From Mesoaciditoga lauensis cd-1655R = DSM 25116 (GTDB lineage: Bacteria > Thermotogota > Thermotogae > Mesoaciditogales > Mesoaciditogaceae): a DNA stretch of 64,000 bases. The notes under the pieces are model-generated. The model saw only the letters and a program-made list of their open reading frames with translations. It did no database searches and was not told the origin of the DNA. The first letter of the stretch is position 1; every line of letters starts with the position of its first letter. Positions 42,144 to 52,027 of the stretch are shown in pieces. Location of the stretch: NCBI RefSeq assembly GCF_000745455.1, contig NZ_JQJI01000002.1:95317-159316 (forward strand), given 5' to 3'. A program made the translations under genes and the position numbers.

Positions 42144-42670
42144 TATTCATTTACATCACACTCGCTGCCATAATTTTATCTTTGGTCGTTAAGAAAAGCG
42201 TGTGGAACCCTTTGAATACAGATTTTAAATGGTTTTATCTTGTGTTTGTTCCGTTTGCATTGGAATTGTTTGTCGTTTTAAAAGATCCAGGAACTTTTTC
42301 AGGTATCATTACCATCACAGCTTATCTAACGTTGGCAATTTTTTGCCTTGCTAATTGGAAGATCCGGGGATTTCCGTTGATAAGTGTGGGGGAGTTGCTG
42401 AATTCGTTTGTCGTCATAATAAACGGCGGAAGAATGCCGGTTTCAAAAAGTACTTTGGCGCTCGCTGGATTGAATCCGAATTTGATGGATGCCAAACACG
42501 CTTTCATGTCTTCCAAGACCTTATTCCCATTTTTAGGAGATATTATCCCGATAAATTTTCTTAACCTTCATTACGCTTGTAGCATTGGAGACCTTTTTGT
42601 TTACACGGGCCTCTTCTTTCTTATTTACCTCAACGCCAAGAAAAGGGTGAAAGACCTTGATAATAGTTAA
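42140..42670 (+). CDS. DUF5317-family membrane protein
   Basis: The 176-residue protein has about five hydrophobic segments and the conserved INGGRMPVS motif and FLGDIIPI..SIGDLFVYTGL region of DUF5317. Its function is unknown. It sits between the HD-GYP gene and lysC, overlapping both (by 4 and 14 bp). Confidence 0.75.
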   Translation: MIFIYITLAAIILSLVVKKSVWNPLNTDFKWFYLVFVPFALELFVVLKDPGTFSGIITITAYLTLAIFCLANWKIRGFPLISVGELLNSFVVIINGGRMPVSKSTLALAGLNPNLMDAKHAFMSSKTLFPFLGDIIPINFLNLHYACSIGDLFVYTGLFFLIYLNAKKRVKDLDNS

Positions 42671-43874
42671 AAAGTACGGAGGAACTTCGGTAGAAACACC
42701 TGAAAAGATACTGAAAATAGCGGAGAAAATATCTTCTTCAAAAGATGAAGGGAATGAGGTTGTTGTTGTCGTATCGGCAATGGGGAAGACGACGAATTAT
42801 CTCATAGATTTGCTTCACAAGGTTAACCCTTATCCTAATCCTAGAGAATACGATATGATAGTTTCGACCGGTGAGCAGATATCCATAGCTTTGCTGGCTT
42901 CGGCGCTTTCAAAATTAGGCAAACGCGCCATTTCATTGACAGGCTTTCAAGCCGGCATAGATACCGATTCCACGCATGCAAGGGCGAAACTGAAACGGGT
43001 GTATCGCGGCAAGATACGTACTCTTCTGGATGAAGGGAAAATTCCAGTGGTGGCTGGATTTCAAGGCATGAGCCCTTCTGGAGAAATAACAACTCTTGGG
43101 CGAGGAGGTTCAGACACAACGGCGGTGGCACTGGCTTACGCTTTAGATGCCGATGTGTGTGAGATTTATACGGATGTGGACGGCGTTTATGCTGCGGATC
43201 CAAGATACGTTGAAAATCCAAAACACATAGATAAAATTTCGTACGATGAGATGATAGAAATGGCCGCTCACGGGGCCAAAGTGCTTCATTTAAGATCGGT
43301 TGAACTTGCACGTCGATACAAAGTGCCACTGGTTGTAAAACATGCCCACAGGGATGGGAAAGAAACTAGAATCGAGGGGATAAACAGTATGGAAGAACCA
43401 CTTGTTAGAGCTTTGAGTATCGATGAAAATATAGTGAAAGTCGTTGTCGAAAGAGTTCCTGACAAACCAGGTATAGCTGCCAAGATATTCGAGAAAATGG
43501 CATCAAATCAATTGGCGTTAGATATGATAGTACAAAGCATGCACAAGGATGGCAAAAATGATGTTGCGTTCACGGTGCCAAGCCAGGATTTTCAAGAAAC
43601 GATGAATGTGCTTGACAAAATAAAAGCCGAAGTAGAAGCACAAAATATCCATTTTGATGAGAATATCGCGAAGATTTCCATAATAGGGGTCAATATATTG
43701 GGATCGTCTGAGATAATATACGAGATGTTCAGCGCCATCGCATCGGTTGGAGCTAACATAGACATGATAAGCTCATCGAACAGCAGGATTTCATGCTTGG
43801 TTCCCAAGAACAAAATAAAAGAAGTAGCTCAAGCGGTTGCCAAGAAATTCGATCTTGTTGAAAACGCAAGTTGA
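42657..43874 (+). CDS. lysC: Aspartate kinase
   Basis: Aspartokinase phosphorylates aspartate in the lysine/threonine/methionine pathway. The 405-residue monofunctional enzyme has VKKYGGTSVETPEKI at the start, GRGGSDTTAVALA in the middle and two C-terminal ACT domains (KVVVERVPDKPGIAAKIF, KISIIGVNILGSSEI) that imply feedback control by an amino acid. The TTG start lies within the DUF5317 gene behind AAGGGTGAAAG. Confidence 0.94.
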   Translation: MIIVKKYGGTSVETPEKILKIAEKISSSKDEGNEVVVVVSAMGKTTNYLIDLLHKVNPYPNPREYDMIVSTGEQISIALLASALSKLGKRAISLTGFQAGIDTDSTHARAKLKRVYRGKIRTLLDEGKIPVVAGFQGMSPSGEITTLGRGGSDTTAVALAYALDADVCEIYTDVDGVYAADPRYVENPKHIDKISYDEMIEMAAHGAKVLHLRSVELARRYKVPLVVKHAHRDGKETRIEGINSMEEPLVRALSIDENIVKVVVERVPDKPGIAAKIFEKMASNQLALDMIVQSMHKDGKNDVAFTVPSQDFQETMNVLDKIKAEVEAQNIHFDENIAKISIIGVNILGSSEIIYEMFSAIASVGANIDMISSSNSRISCLVPKNKIKEVAQAVAKKFDLVENAS

Positions 43875-44010
43875 ATTTTCTAGAGTAGTGAGTCGTAAGT
43901 AGTGAAAAGTGAATACGAATACATTTGGTGTTTGATGGTATAATTCGACAAGAAATTAACAAGTGGGAGGTGAATCGGCCACCGGATTTAGAGCGGTGAG
44001 TCGTCTTTTT

Positions 44011-46593
44011 GTGAACAAGTCTTACTCTCCAAAAGATGTTGAGAAAAAATGGTACGAAAAGTGGAAAGAATCGGGTGTGTTTGAACCAAAAGAAGGGAAC
44101 GGAAAGTTTTCCATGGTAATACCGCCTCCCAACATAACGGGACAATTGCATATGGGGCATGCCTTAAATATAGTGGTTCAAGATATAGTTACGAGATATA
44201 ACCGAATGAAAGGCAAAGAAACGTTATGGCTACCCGGTGAAGACCATGCAGGCATAGCCACACAGAACGTTGTGGTCAAGAAGTTGGACAAAGAAGGAAA
44301 AACAAAGGAAGATGTTGGAAGGGAAGAATTCATAAAGATCGCCTGGGAATGGGCAAATGAATACCGGCAAAGGATAAGAACACAGATCGAAAGTATGGGT
44401 GCCTCATGCGATTGGACAAGAGAAAGATTCACGTTGGATGAAGGTTTAAACAAGGCTGTAAAGAAGGTTTTCGTTTCCTTGTACAAAAAAGGTCTTGTCT
44501 ACAAAGGAAAGTACATGGTTAACTGGTGCCCGAAGTGTGGGACCGTGCTTTCCAATGAAGAAATAGAGTATGAAGACGAAAAAGGTAAGCTTTATCACGT
44601 AAGGTACCCGATCAAAGAGGGGGGGGAAGTCATAATAGCCACCACAAGGCCGGAAACGATGCTCGGTGACACGGCCATAGCGGTTAATCCTAAGGATGAA
44701 AGGTACAAATCGATTATCGGCAAACATGCCATTCTGCCTCTTGTCGGACGAAAGATGCCGATAATAGCGGATGAATACGTCGATATGACGTTTGGAACAG
44801 GAGCTTTAAAAGTTACGCCCGCCCACGATCCAAACGATTTCGAGATAGGGAAAAGGCACTCTTTAGAAGTGGTGGATATCTTCGATGATGAAGCAAAGAT
44901 AAAATTCGATTCCGTTTACAAGGGAATGAGCAGAGAAGAAGCTAGAGAAGCTATAGTTAAAGATCTTGAAAAAGAAGGCTATTTGGTAAAAGTTGAAGAT
45001 TACGTCCATTCGGTTGGACACTGTTATAGATGCCATACATCAGTTGAACCAAAACTCTCAGATCAGTGGTTTGTAAAGATGAAGCCTCTTGCAGAACCTG
45101 CCATAAAGGCTGTTAAAGATGGAACGATCAAATTCCATCCCGAAAGATGGAAAAAGGTTTATCTTAATTGGATGGAAAACGTTAGAGACTGGTGTATCTC
45201 AAGGCAGTTGTGGTGGGGACATAGGATCCCCGTGTGGTACTGTAAAGACTGTGGACATATCACGGTTTCGGAAGATGAACCGCATACGTGTGAGGCATGT
45301 GGATCTACAAACATAGTTCAAGACGAAGACGTTTTGGATACATGGTTTTCCTCCGCACTTTGGCCGTTTTCGACGCTTGGCTGGCCAGAAAAAACAAAAG
45401 ACCTTGAAAGATATTACCCTACAGATCTGCTTGTAACTGGTTTTGACATAATATTCTTCTGGGTTGCAAGAATGATCGTTATGGGATTGGAATTCATGGG
45501 AGAAGTGCCATTTCACGATGTCTACATTCATCAATTGGTAAGAGATAAATACGGAAGAAAGATGTCGAAATCTTTAGGTAACGGTATAGATCCAATAGAG
45601 ATAGTCAATGAATATGGTGCCGATGCAATGCGCATAACTCTGGCAATGCTTGCGGCACAGGGAAGAGATATTAACCTTGATGAAAGGGCATTTGAATCTT
45701 TTAGGCATTTCTCAAATAAAATTTGGAATGCCTCCAGGTTCATAAAAATGAACGTTGAAGGCACAAAATACGATCTTCCGGTGGCCAAAAGCCCTGCCGA
45801 CAGATGGATATTGGCAAAGCTGAATAAGACCATAACAGAGGTAAGCAGAGCCATAGAATCTTACGATCTGAACCAGGCTGCCCATGCGGCTTACAATTTC
45901 TTCTGGGGAGATTTCTGCGACTGGTATATAGAAATATCCAAAGTTCAGATGAAGAACGAAGAATACCGCGAAAGTACAAAACTCACTTTGTTGCATCTGT
46001 TAAGGGTAACAATGCAACTTCTTCATCCTTTTATGCCATTTATCACGGAAGAAGTATGGTCAAACTTTTTCGATGGTTTTATAGCCGAGTCGAAATGGCC
46101 AGAGGTAAAAAAAGAATACGACTTTGAAGATGAGAATTTCGAATTCATTTTAGACGTTATCAAGGGTATAAGGGCTTTGAAAGCGGAATTGGAAATATCC
46201 CCAGCTGAAAAGGTGAAGATTGCATTTGTTGGGAATAACGGTTTGTTGGAAGACGACGCTGTTAAAGAATACATCATGAAATTGGCAAATGTTTCAAATG
46301 TAGAAAAATATTCCCAAAAGCCTTTGCACTCAACGACAGCTGCTGTTGGTGTAAATACGGAAGTTTTCGTAGTTATGAATGAGAAGTTCGATATATCCTC
46401 GGAAGTGAATAGGCTTTCCAAGAAAATGGTAAAGCTCGAAAATGATTTGAAGAAAAATGAGAAGAAGCTGTCAAATCCAGAATTTTTAAAGAAGGCTCCT
46501 CAAGAAATAGTAGATAAGGTGAAGAGTGAAAAAGACGAACTGGCACAAAAAATAGAGAAGTTAAAAAAGACGATTGAAGAGCTTAAGGAATGA
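44011..46593 (+). CDS. valS: Valyl-tRNA synthetase
   Basis: This class I synthetase of about 860 residues has PPPNITGQLHMGHALN (HIGH region), the editing domain and RKMSKSLGNGIDP (KMSKS). It has zinc-type CPKC and CKDC/CEAC pairs and a C-terminal coiled coil from about residue 790. The GTG at 44011 is chosen because it places NKSYSPKDVEKKWYEKW at the N terminus, as in relatives. A GTG at 43963 would add 16 residues and overlaps a GGGAGGTGA site. A TATAAT lies at 43939-43944. It overlaps folC by four bases. Confidence 0.95.
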   Translation: MNKSYSPKDVEKKWYEKWKESGVFEPKEGNGKFSMVIPPPNITGQLHMGHALNIVVQDIVTRYNRMKGKETLWLPGEDHAGIATQNVVVKKLDKEGKTKEDVGREEFIKIAWEWANEYRQRIRTQIESMGASCDWTRERFTLDEGLNKAVKKVFVSLYKKGLVYKGKYMVNWCPKCGTVLSNEEIEYEDEKGKLYHVRYPIKEGGEVIIATTRPETMLGDTAIAVNPKDERYKSIIGKHAILPLVGRKMPIIADEYVDMTFGTGALKVTPAHDPNDFEIGKRHSLEVVDIFDDEAKIKFDSVYKGMSREEAREAIVKDLEKEGYLVKVEDYVHSVGHCYRCHTSVEPKLSDQWFVKMKPLAEPAIKAVKDGTIKFHPERWKKVYLNWMENVRDWCISRQLWWGHRIPVWYCKDCGHITVSEDEPHTCEACGSTNIVQDEDVLDTWFSSALWPFSTLGWPEKTKDLERYYPTDLLVTGFDIIFFWVARMIVMGLEFMGEVPFHDVYIHQLVRDKYGRKMSKSLGNGIDPIEIVNEYGADAMRITLAMLAAQGRDINLDERAFESFRHFSNKIWNASRFIKMNVEGTKYDLPVAKSPADRWILAKLNKTITEVSRAIESYDLNQAAHAAYNFFWGDFCDWYIEISKVQMKNEEYRESTKLTLLHLLRVTMQLLHPFMPFITEEVWSNFFDGFIAESKWPEVKKEYDFEDENFEFILDVIKGIRALKAELEISPAEKVKIAFVGNNGLLEDDAVKEYIMKLANVSNVEKYSQKPLHSTTAAVGVNTEVFVVMNEKFDISSEVNRLSKKMVKLENDLKKNEKKLSNPEFLKKAPQEIVDKVKSEKDELAQKIEKLKKTIEELKE

Positions 46594-47915
46594 TGAGTGT
46601 GAATTATGAAGAAATGCTTAAAAACCTTTACGCTGTACATCCAGAAAGCAAGATAAAGCTAGGCTTGGATCGAATAAACGAGTTGCTTAAAAGGCTTGGA
46701 AATCCTCAAAACGCTTTTGAGTACATCCATGTTGGAGGTACCAACGGAAAAGGGACGGTAGTTAAAGCCATATCTAGCGTTTTAGCTGCGCACGGGTTAA
46801 ACGTTGGCTCTTACTTTTCACCTCACGTTGAAACCTTTAGGGAGCGTATCCGTTTCAACGACGAGTACATTTCTAAAGATGAAACTGTGGAAATCTTTGA
46901 GGAAGTCATGGAACAAGCCGAAAAGATGACGAGTGAAGAAATGGCCCCCACCTTTTTTGAAATTGTAACCGCCATGGCTTTTCTTTATTTCAAAAAGAAG
47001 AAAGCGGATGTGGTGGTTTCTGAAGTTGGACTTGGTGGAAGATTTGACGCCACTAACGTTGTTGAAAATCCGTTGATATCTGTTATAACAAGTGTTGACT
47101 TTGATCATATGGATACCCTTGGAAATGACATTTCAAGCATAGCGTTTGAAAAAGCGGGAATAATCAAAAAGAACGTTCCGGTAATTTTGGGAGATATGAA
47201 TTCAGAAGCTTTTAAAGTCATTTCTTCGAGAGCGAAAGAACTCAACAGCGAGTTAGTGAAGTGGGGAAAAGATTACAAGACGTTCAACGAAGAATTTGAA
47301 CTTGGCAAGAACTCTTTTGACGTCGTTGTTGAAAAAAATAAAATTCATTTAGAAACTAGGATGAATGGCATACAAGCCATGAAAAACATAGGGGTGGCTG
47401 TCGCAGCTTTGATGAAACTCGAAGAAGCTGGATTATTCGAGCTTGATGAGAAGAAAACTTTTGATGCGATCTTTACATTAAACTTGAAAGGGCGGTTTGA
47501 ATGGCTACCAGCCGATATTACAATGATATTAGATGTTGCCCATAACAAACCCGCAACCAAAGTGTTGGCTGAAAATTTGAAAAGATACTTTCCTTCTAAA
47601 CGTGTAAATGCGGTAGTGGGGATTTTAAATGACAAGGATTACAGTGGAATGATAGATGAATTGATACCAGCTGTTGAGAAAATTTACATTACATCTCCTT
47701 TGAATTCGCGTGCTGTGGATCCTTTTGGGATTTATTCTTGGGCTGTCCGAAAATACAACCACGTTGGATTTGTTAGAGATATAAAAGATGCGGTTAACAC
47801 GTGCTATGACATGTGCAAAAATGAAGATGCCGTTATGTTGGTATGTGGTTCATTTTACACGGTTGGTCCAGCGCGAGCTTTTTTAACAGGAAACGTCGAA
47901 GCAGATGGTGAATAA
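46590..47915 (+). CDS. folC: Folylpolyglutamate synthase / dihydrofolate synthase
   Basis: FolC adds glutamate to folates. The 441-residue ligase has the Mur-ligase-type P-loop VGGTNGKGTVVKAIS, FSPHVETFRERIRFN and VSEVGLGGRFDATNVV, and DVAHNKPAT in the second domain. The ATG overlaps the valS stop. It is the usual neighbour of valS in Thermotogota-like genomes. Confidence 0.94.
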   Translation: MMSVNYEEMLKNLYAVHPESKIKLGLDRINELLKRLGNPQNAFEYIHVGGTNGKGTVVKAISSVLAAHGLNVGSYFSPHVETFRERIRFNDEYISKDETVEIFEEVMEQAEKMTSEEMAPTFFEIVTAMAFLYFKKKKADVVVSEVGLGGRFDATNVVENPLISVITSVDFDHMDTLGNDISSIAFEKAGIIKKNVPVILGDMNSEAFKVISSRAKELNSELVKWGKDYKTFNEEFELGKNSFDVVVEKNKIHLETRMNGIQAMKNIGVAVAALMKLEEAGLFELDEKKTFDAIFTLNLKGRFEWLPADITMILDVAHNKPATKVLAENLKRYFPSKRVNAVVGILNDKDYSGMIDELIPAVEKIYITSPLNSRAVDPFGIYSWAVRKYNHVGFVRDIKDAVNTCYDMCKNEDAVMLVCGSFYTVGPARAFLTGNVEADGE

Positions 47916-47918
47916 AAG

Positions 47919-48485
47919 ATGATTTGGGCTTTAAGAGGAACGGTTCATTCGAAATTTGAATCGTCGATCGTTTTGGAAGTTAACGGTGTATTTTATGAAA
48001 TATTGATGACCTCAAAGCACGTGAGTGAGTTTGAAACGGGAGAGGAAGCGATGATTTACACGAGAGAAATCGCAAAAGAAAATTCTCCCATTGAACTCGT
48101 GGGATTTCCGCGTAGAAGCGAAAGGGCGTTGTACGATGCCCTTGTGAAGGTGAGTGGCATAGGTCCTAAAAATGCGTTGAAGATATTAGATGTGACTGAC
48201 TTTGAAACTTTTGCGAACGCTATAAACTCCAAAGATATAGCTTTCTTGAGATCCCTTCCTTCAGTTGGAACGAAGACGGCAGAACGAATGATCGTTGAGC
48301 TCGCGGGGAAAATACAATCCGTTGAAGGGGAAACAAGTGAGGTAGGAGAAGCTGTTGAAACCATGATAGCGCTTGGATTTTCAAGGGCAAAAGCGTTTGA
48401 AGCCGTGAAGAAGGCAACCAAAGATGGTGCAAAGAATCTTGAAGAAATTGTAAAGAAAGCTCTTTCATTTGTAAATCAAGTTTGA
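47919..48485 (+). CDS. ruvA: Holliday junction branch migration protein RuvA
   Basis: RuvA binds four-way junctions and loads RuvB. The 188-residue protein has an OB domain (MIWALRGTVHSKF), two helix-hairpin-helix motifs (VSGIGPKNALKIL, LPSVGTKTAERMIVELAGK) and a short C-terminal UBA-like domain (ETMIALGFSRAKAFEAV). ruvC is far away at 5314. Confidence 0.94.
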   Translation: MIWALRGTVHSKFESSIVLEVNGVFYEILMTSKHVSEFETGEEAMIYTREIAKENSPIELVGFPRRSERALYDALVKVSGIGPKNALKILDVTDFETFANAINSKDIAFLRSLPSVGTKTAERMIVELAGKIQSVEGETSEVGEAVETMIALGFSRAKAFEAVKKATKDGAKNLEEIVKKALSFVNQV

Positions 48486-48513
48486 TTTATGTATAATCCC
48501 AGAGGTGATTAAA

Positions 48514-49866
48514 ATGAAGAGAGTCTTGATACTTGCCGGTGGCTTGGGAAAAAGGATGCGTTCACCTAAGCCAAAGGTGCTTCATGAAATTCTGGAAAAG
48601 CCTTTGATCAGTTGGGTTATCGATGCGGCTTCAGCTGCTGGAATCACTAAAATAGGAGTGGTTTTGGGTCATAACTCAGAAGAAGTGCAAAACGTCCTTC
48701 CGACGGGCGTTGAAGTTTACATTCAGTCAAAGCAGCTTGGAACGGCTGATGCTGTTAAGTGCGCTCGCAATTTCTTAGATGGAAAAGTCGTGGTGCTTTA
48801 CGGTGACGCACCTTTGATCAAGCCGGAAACGATAAAAAGATTGGCTTCTTCTGAAGCTGATATGAGCATACTGACGGCGAAAGTATCAGATCCCACAGGC
48901 TATGGAAGAATAGTGAGGGAGAACGGCCGCATATCAAAGATAGTGGAACAAGCAGATGCAAACGAAGAGACGTTAAAAATAAATGAAATAAACAGTGGCA
49001 TGTATGCCTTTAAAAGTGAGGCTTTAAAGTTCGCACTTGATAAGATAAAGTCTTCCAACAAAAAAGGCGAGTATTATCTTACCGATGCGGTTGAGATATT
49101 GTTAAATAACGACTACAAGGTTGACACGATAGAAGTAGAAGATTCGCAAGAAATACTTGGTGCAAACACACAAAGGGAACTGGCCAATTTGGCAAAAATA
49201 GCAAGAGAACGCATTTTGGATGATCTGATGGAAAAAGGCGTTACAATAGAAGACCCAACGAGCACATTTATAGGGCCGGATGTGAATGTAGAAGCCGGAG
49301 TCATCGTAAAGCCCTTTACGTTTATATACGGTAAAACTACCATTGAAAGTGAGTCTGTGATAGGTCCACAAACAACTTTAAGAGATACTTTTGTTGGTAG
49401 AAACAGTTATGTGGTAAGATCGGAGTGCGAAGGTGCCGACATTTCAAATGGATGCGGCGTTGGGCCTTTTTCACGATTAAGGCCAGGGACGAGATTGGAA
49501 AAGAATGTAAAAATTGGGAACTTTGTCGAGGTCAAGAATTCTCATATTTTCGAAGGAGTAAAGGCACAGCATCTCACGTATCTAGGTGATGCTACAGTTG
49601 AAGAAAACACCAACATCGGTGCAGGTACCATAACATGCAATTACGATGGAATTAGAAAGAACAAAACGTTCATAGGGAAAAACGCTTTTATAGGTTCAAA
49701 TACGGCCCTTGTGGCACCTGTAGAAATCGGAGAGGGAGCTTTGATAGGCGCGGGTTCCGTTATAACGGAAAATGTGCCTTCTTTTGCTTTGGCGCTTGGA
49801 AGAGCCCGACAGGTTAACAAGGAAAAATGGGTCTTGAAAAAAATGGAGGAAAACCATGAAAAGTGA
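48514..49866 (+). CDS. glmU: Bifunctional UDP-GlcNAc pyrophosphorylase / GlcN-1-P acetyltransferase
   Basis: GlmU makes UDP-GlcNAc for peptidoglycan. The 450-residue enzyme has an N-terminal nucleotidyltransferase domain (LAGGLGKRMRSPKPKVLHE) and a C-terminal left-handed beta helix with hexapeptide repeats (GAGTITCNYDG, IGSNTALVAPVEIGEGA). The ATG at 48514 follows AGAGGTGA. A TATAAT at 48492-48497 may give it its own promoter. It overlaps prs by 11 bp. Confidence 0.95.
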   Translation: MKRVLILAGGLGKRMRSPKPKVLHEILEKPLISWVIDAASAAGITKIGVVLGHNSEEVQNVLPTGVEVYIQSKQLGTADAVKCARNFLDGKVVVLYGDAPLIKPETIKRLASSEADMSILTAKVSDPTGYGRIVRENGRISKIVEQADANEETLKINEINSGMYAFKSEALKFALDKIKSSNKKGEYYLTDAVEILLNNDYKVDTIEVEDSQEILGANTQRELANLAKIARERILDDLMEKGVTIEDPTSTFIGPDVNVEAGVIVKPFTFIYGKTTIESESVIGPQTTLRDTFVGRNSYVVRSECEGADISNGCGVGPFSRLRPGTRLEKNVKIGNFVEVKNSHIFEGVKAQHLTYLGDATVEENTNIGAGTITCNYDGIRKNKTFIGKNAFIGSNTALVAPVEIGEGALIGAGSVITENVPSFALALGRARQVNKEKWVLKKMEENHEK

Positions 49867-50797
49867 GTTGAAAATTTTAGGCGGATCGTCCAATGAGGAA
49901 CTCCTGGAAAGAATATGTGCCTATGTCAATGTTTCACCCACTTCTGTTGAGTTATCACGCTTTTCTGATGGGGAAATAAATTTTAGGATAGGAGAAACTG
50001 TTAGGGGACACGATGTTTTCGTAATTCAGTCCACATCTACTCCGGTCAATGACAACTTCATGGAACTCTTGATAATGATCGATGCGCTAAAAAGAGCATC
50101 AGCGAATAGCATAGCTGTTGTAATGCCGTACTACGGGTATGCTCGCCAGGATAGAAAAGCTAAGGGACGTGATCCCATAACTGCTAAACTTGTCGCGAAC
50201 CTTTTAACGGTGGCAGGAGCAACAAGGGTGCTGACGGTTGATCTCCATGCCGAACAGATTCAAGGCTTTTTCGATATCCCTGTGGATAATTTGCAAGCAT
50301 TCCCGGTTTTTTTCAAAGCCCTGAAAAAATACGAAACTTTTGACAAAGAAAAAACGGTTATAGTTGCCCCAGACGTTGGAGCGGTAAAAAGAGCCAGGAA
50401 AATAGCTGAAAAATTCGGTGTTCCCATGGCGATCCTCGATAAAAGAAGACCAAAAGACAACGTGGCTGAGGCACTTCATGTTATAGGTGAAGTTGATGGT
50501 ATGACGGCCATAATGTTTGATGATATAATCGATACCGCCAGGACGTTGGTGGCAGGTGCAAATTTATTGAAAAAACATGGAGCAAAGAAAATAATTTCAT
50601 GCGCTACCCATGGTATATTCTCTGGAGAAGCGTTGAAGATATTGGATGACTCTCCAATAGATCATGTATACGTAACGGATACTATTTATCATGAGAGTTT
50701 ACCAGAGAAAATCTCGGTTGTTTCAATAGCTCCGCTGTTGGGTGAAGCTATTATGAGAATAAGAAAGAACTTGTCGGTAAGTATATTGTTCAGATAA
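49856..50797 (+). CDS. prs: Ribose-phosphate pyrophosphokinase
   Basis: This enzyme makes PRPP from ribose 5-phosphate and ATP. The 313-residue class I enzyme has RFSDGEINFRIGETVRG, PYYGYARQDRK and the PRPP loop AIMFDDIIDTARTL. The glmU-prs-rplY-pth order is common in bacteria. Confidence 0.95.
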   Translation: MKSELKILGGSSNEELLERICAYVNVSPTSVELSRFSDGEINFRIGETVRGHDVFVIQSTSTPVNDNFMELLIMIDALKRASANSIAVVMPYYGYARQDRKAKGRDPITAKLVANLLTVAGATRVLTVDLHAEQIQGFFDIPVDNLQAFPVFFKALKKYETFDKEKTVIVAPDVGAVKRARKIAEKFGVPMAILDKRRPKDNVAEALHVIGEVDGMTAIMFDDIIDTARTLVAGANLLKKHGAKKIISCATHGIFSGEALKILDDSPIDHVYVTDTIYHESLPEKISVVSIAPLLGEAIMRIRKNLSVSILFR

Positions 50798-50825
50798 TTC
50801 AGATTCAGATAAGGAGGAGTTTTTT

Positions 50826-51467
50826 ATGGCTTTAACTTTAGAAGCGGCAATCAGGAAAGATGGAAAAGCAAAAAGGTTGCTGAGAGAAAGATTGGTCCCC
50901 GGAATAGTTTATGGACCAGATAGGGAAAACATCAAAATCCAAATTCCGGAAGCAGAGATAACATCTTTGCTTGAGAAGGCAAGGGAAACGACGCCTGTTC
51001 ATCTTGTGGTGAAAGGTGAAAATGATACGGAAGAGCTAGATGTTTTCATCAAGAGTATACAGAGACACAAATTAACCACCAAAGTTATCCACGCAGATTT
51101 TTATGAACCAGAAAAAGGTAAGGTTATGCACTTCAGGATTCCTCTCAAGTTTGTTGGAGAAGCTGCTGGGGTCAAAACTGGAGGAATATTGGAAGAAGTT
51201 ATAAGAGAATTGGAAATTGAAGTTCTTCCAAAGGATCTAATCGAAGAAATAGCTGTGGATGTTTCAGCACTTGAGGTTGGTGACTCTTTAAGGGTTAAAG
51301 ACCTTAACATCCCAGAAAACATGAAGGTTCTTACCGATTTAGATGAAGTGGTAGTTGGAGTAAAGGCTCCGAGAGCTGAAGAAGTTATAACCACAGAAGA
51401 AGTGGAAGAAGAAGTGGAACCAGAAGCTATAAAAGAGAAAACGCCTGAAGAAGAAAATAACGAATAA
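50826..51467 (+). CDS. rplY: 50S ribosomal protein L25 / general stress protein Ctc
   Basis: The 213-residue long (Ctc-type) L25 has an N-terminal 5S-rRNA-binding domain (ending near YEPEKGKVMHFRIPLKFVGEA) and a beta-rich C-terminal domain. A Glu-rich tail follows. The start has a strong AAGGAGGAG site. Confidence 0.93.
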   Translation: MALTLEAAIRKDGKAKRLLRERLVPGIVYGPDRENIKIQIPEAEITSLLEKARETTPVHLVVKGENDTEELDVFIKSIQRHKLTTKVIHADFYEPEKGKVMHFRIPLKFVGEAAGVKTGGILEEVIRELEIEVLPKDLIEEIAVDVSALEVGDSLRVKDLNIPENMKVLTDLDEVVVGVKAPRAEEVITTEEVEEEVEPEAIKEKTPEEENNE

Positions 51468-51469
51468 TA

Positions 51470-52027
51470 GTGAAAGAGTTTGTTGTGGTGGGCTTGGGAA
51501 ATCCAGGCCCACGATACGTTTTTACACGACACAACGTTGGGTTTTTGTTTTTGGATGAATTTTTGAAAAAGTATCCACCCTACGATGTGGGAAAAGAAAG
51601 ATTGTACATCTCTTACCTTGTGAAGGCGGAAGGTATACATTTTACTTTAATACGCCCTCTCACTTTTATGAATTTAAGTGGGGAGATTTTTGATCATGTC
51701 AAAATTTCTGTCCCGCCCTTAGTTGTGCACGATGATCTGGATCTTCCACTGGGGAGAATAAGAATAAAACAAGGGGGTTCTTCTGGAGGCCATAAAGGTG
51801 TACAATCTATTATAGAAGCTTTGGGAACTTCTGATTTCCCCCGTTTAAGAGTGGGGATAGGTCCAAAAACTTCTAATGCAGTTGATTTTGTACTTTCCGA
51901 GTTTGATGACAAAGAATTAGAAATTCTTTACAAATCACTTGAGTTATGTGTTGAGGCAACGATGGATAGCGCAAAATATGGATTGAGTTTTGCAATGAAC
52001 AAGTTCAATGGTGTGAGGGTGATCTGA
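51470..52027 (+). CDS. pth: Peptidyl-tRNA hydrolase
   Basis: Pth frees tRNA from stalled peptidyl-tRNA. The 185-residue enzyme has VVGLGNPGPRYVFTRHNVGF with the catalytic His, TFMNLSGE, HDDLDLPLGRIRIKQGGSSG and GHKGVQSI. It overlaps the next gene by one base. Confidence 0.95.
   Translation: MKEFVVVGLGNPGPRYVFTRHNVGFLFLDEFLKKYPPYDVGKERLYISYLVKAEGIHFTLIRPLTFMNLSGEIFDHVKISVPPLVVHDDLDLPLGRIRIKQGGSSGGHKGVQSIIEALGTSDFPRLRVGIGPKTSNAVDFVLSEFDDKELEILYKSLELCVEATMDSAKYGLSFAMNKFNGVRVI

Noticed and set aside
43875..44010. Possible T-box leader upstream of valS
   Set aside because: The space between lysC and valS is too short, and no specifier loop, T-box sequence or terminator hairpin is visible.
43963..44010. 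N-terminal extension of ValRS from the GTG at 43963
   Set aside because: The extra residues do not look like a ValRS N terminus. The GTG at 44011 gives the expected start, though the upstream start cannot be fully excluded because of its good ribosome-binding site.
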